Shown here piece by piece: positions 62,970-64,000 of a stretch of DNA of 64,000 bases. Positions within the stretch are counted from its first letter, which is position 1; every line of letters begins with the position of its first letter. The translations under genes and the position numbers were made by a program. The notes beneath the pieces are model-generated. The model saw nothing but the letters and a program-made list of their open reading frames with translations. It did not search any database and had not been told where the DNA came from. Origin of the DNA: Roseomonas sp. (GTDB taxonomy: Bacteria > Pseudomonadota > Alphaproteobacteria > Acetobacterales > Acetobacteraceae); the NCBI GenBank assembly GCA_020249925.1, contig JADCER010000004.1:1-64000 (forward strand), given 5' to 3'.

Positions 62970-63473
62970 ATGACACCCCCCAGAGAAACCGTTCTATTTG
63001 AAGCGATTTCCACCCCACCGCAGAGCTTTACGCTGCGGGGCTTTCGCGTCTTGGCGGGGCTGTTGATTCTGGCGGCGGCGATCCCGGCGGGCATCTTCTT
63101 CGCGCTTGGCGCCTGGCCGGTGCTGCCCTTTATCGGGTTGGAAGTCGGCGCGGCGCTGGCGGCGCTGCTATGGCATGCCCGCGCATCGCGCCGGATCAGT
63201 GAAATGGTATTGCTGACCGATGCCGGGCTTTCCATCCGCCATGTGGATCATCGCGGCCGCGTGGTGCGCAGCGTTCTGGATGCCTATTGGGCCAAGGTGG
63301 AATGGGATGAGGCCGCGCCGCGCGGCGGGCGGCTCTGGATCAAAAGCCGCGGCCGCACCCTGGAAATTGGCCGCCACCTCTCCGCGCCGGAAAAGGCCGA
63401 ATTGGCTGAAGCGCTGCGCGGCGCGCTGGCCCGCGCAAGGCGGCCGGATTTCGATAATCCGCAATTGCGCTGA
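62970..63473 (+). CDS. DUF2244 membrane protein
   Basis: A 167-residue protein. The N-terminal LFEAISTPPQSFTLRGFRVL, then two transmembrane helices (LAGLLILAAAIPAGIFFALG and VLPFIGLEVGAALAALLWHA) and a C-terminal beta-rich domain (VEWDEAAPRGGRLWIKSRGR, then LEIGRHLS) match DUF2244, often found near cytochrome oxidase or nth genes in alphaproteobacteria. Function unknown. Divergent from nth. Its TGA begins palindromic element copy 4. Confidence 0.9.
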   Translation: MTPPRETVLFEAISTPPQSFTLRGFRVLAGLLILAAAIPAGIFFALGAWPVLPFIGLEVGAALAALLWHARASRRISEMVLLTDAGLSIRHVDHRGRVVRSVLDAYWAKVEWDEAAPRGGRLWIKSRGRTLEIGRHLSAPEKAELAEALRGALARARRPDFDNPQLR

Positions 63474-63524
63474 GCATTTTCAAGCCAAGTGGAATCACTT
63501 GGCGACTCGGAAAATGCGATCAAA
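63471..63524 (+). repeat. palindromic element copy 4, abutting the DUF2244 stop
   Basis: The stop TGA (63471-63473) opens TGAGCATTTTC, followed by GCCAAGTG-GAAT-CACTTGGC, GACTCG and GAAAATGCGATCAAA. Copy 5 follows immediately. Confidence 0.95.
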
Positions 63525-63528
63525 CGAA

Positions 63529-63579
63529 GCATTTTCAAGCCAAGTGGAATCACTTGGCGACTCGGAAAATGCGATTAAA
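63529..63579 (+). repeat. palindromic element copy 5, tandem with copy 4
   Basis: GCATTTTC through GAAAATGC repeats copy 4 exactly across both palindromes; only the last bases differ (GATTAAA for GATCAAA). A recent tandem duplication is the simplest reading. Confidence 0.95.
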
Positions 63580-63586
63580 CATTGGT

Positions 63587-63632
63587 TCAGATCATCATCT
63601 GCAGCGCTATCGCGCAGTAGATGATGATCTGA
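63587..63632. repeat. long hairpin beyond palindromic elements 4 and 5
   Basis: TCAGATCATCATCT (63587-63600) and AGATGATGATCTGA (63619-63632) are a perfect 14-bp inverted repeat, with further pairing inside (GCGC/GCGC around TATC). It starts 7 bp after copy 5 and ends 2 bp before the lipoprotein stop, so it may also separate the two convergent transcripts. Confidence 0.85.
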
Positions 63633-63633
63633 G

Positions 63634-63924
63634 TTAGCGCCTGACTCTCTCCACCCCGCCCTGGCGCGCATGGCCGCGCAGCGCCATGCAATCAAAATAG
63701 GTCCGGCGCTGCGTTGCGACGATTTCATTGCGCACGCGTTCTTCCTGCGCCTGAAAGCCAATGAAGATGCTATGCCGCAAATCCCTGAGCGCCGGGTCGC
63801 GCCGGGCTTCTTCCCGGCAGGCCGCGGCGTCTTCGCTGGTATCGGGCGGGAAGATATCTTCGCGCGATTGGCTGGCGCAGCCCGCCACCGCCAAGGCCAA
63901 CAGAAATGCCGCCGCTGCTTTCAT
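63634..63924 (-). CDS. small putative lipoprotein
   Basis: A 96-residue protein. MKAAAAFLLALAVAGCASQS is a lipoprotein signal peptide with lipobox AVAGC (Cys at residue 16). The mature part is polar, with Cys residues in AAACREEARRDP and RTYFDCMALRGHARQG. No family recognised; outer-membrane attachment is likely from the signal. Its ATG overlaps the stop of the partial upstream gene by 4 nt (ATGA), so it is the second gene of an operon. Confidence 0.75.
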   Translation of the reverse strand: MKAAAAFLLALAVAGCASQSREDIFPPDTSEDAAACREEARRDPALRDLRHSIFIGFQAQEERVRNEIVATQRRTYFDCMALRGHARQGGVERVRR

Positions 63925-64000
63925 GATGCCAACCAATCCTCGATCAGCCGGCGCGCAATGGAATCAACGCGCGGCAGGGAAAAGCCAAGCTGCTGATGAT
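63921..64000 (-). CDS. partial CDS, C-terminal end of a gene running off the window
   Basis: On the minus strand an open frame enters from the window edge and reads HQQLGFSLPRVDSIARRLIE, then DWLAS and a TGA at 63923-63921, overlapping the lipoprotein start as ATGA. Only 26 codons are visible, so the product cannot be named. The tight overlap argues that it is a real gene co-transcribed with the lipoprotein. Confidence 0.5.
   Translation of the reverse strand, partial: HQQLGFSLPRVDSIARRLIEDWLAS

Noticed and set aside
1-64000. CRISPR arrays, insertion-sequence transposases, rRNA genes and riboswitches
   Set aside because: No regularly spaced repeats, transposase/integrase-like proteins, rRNA segments or recognisable riboswitch cores were seen; the TPP element was looked for upstream of thiE and not found.

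Overview
The window is 64 kb of high-G+C, gene-dense chromosomal DNA with many stop/start overlaps. Gene content (MurJ, TyrS, PurL of about 740 aa, GrxD/BolA, a HemJ-type protoporphyrinogen oxidase, Bug-type binding protein, paralogous amidases, CaiB-type CoA transferase) and protein style suggest an alphaproteobacterium, most likely Rhodospirillales/Acetobacteraceae (Roseomonas-like). That assignment is inference; there is no rRNA here. One RNA gene is present, tRNA-Glu(UUC).

Layout. (1) 226-9086, minus strand: a visibly lower-G+C defence island. It is a complete type I restriction-modification operon (hsdR-hsdM-hsdS) that runs by 1-4 nt overlaps into a Septu/PtuAB-like ATPase plus HNH pair; the island lies on the 3' side of the tRNA-Glu gene (9498-9573). 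(2) 9706-23977: housekeeping and envelope genes (thiE, grpE, murJ, an MFS exporter, tyrS, anmK, DUF393, DUF192, an HDAC-like deacetylase, an OmpA-family porin, an amidase, a gamma-glutamyltransferase, csaA, an XGPRT). (3) 24008-32084: an accessory stretch with three toxin-antitoxin modules (PemK-like/RHH, GNAT/DUF1778, PIN/Phd), a CorC-type protein, a tyrosine phosphatase, and an amidase gene split in two by a foreign cassette of about 1.7 kb carrying an MGMT-family protein and an SRPBCC protein. (4) 32160-45847: TPR-glycosyltransferase, metallo-hydrolases, purL-bolA-grxD, pyrE, ELM1-like protein, glutamate-synthase-like FMN protein, CoA transferase, gamma-carbonic anhydrase. (5) 45854-53864, minus: acyl-CoA ligase-hemJ, then rho followed after 13 nt by a dTDP-L-rhamnose operon (rfbB-A-C-D), then a Bug-type binding protein. 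(6) 53960-64000: hydrolase, methyltransferase, an enoyl-CoA hydratase/SDR/enoyl-CoA hydratase operon, a MarR-EmrAB efflux operon with a palindromic operator, nth, DUF2244 and a small lipoprotein.

The most unusual signal is a roughly 50-bp nested palindrome (outer arms GCATTTTC/GAAAATGC, inner stem GCCAAGTG/CACTTGGC) found five times. At three loci its first bases sit exactly on a gene's TGA stop codon, and 7-12 bp beyond it lies a second, unrelated long hairpin. One inner stem carries a compensatory base-pair change. At the fourth locus the same element follows the DUF1778 antitoxin, but the TGA has become GGA. Translation therefore continues through both structures, adds about 40 residues to the antitoxin, and ends in a GTGA overlap with the GNAT toxin.
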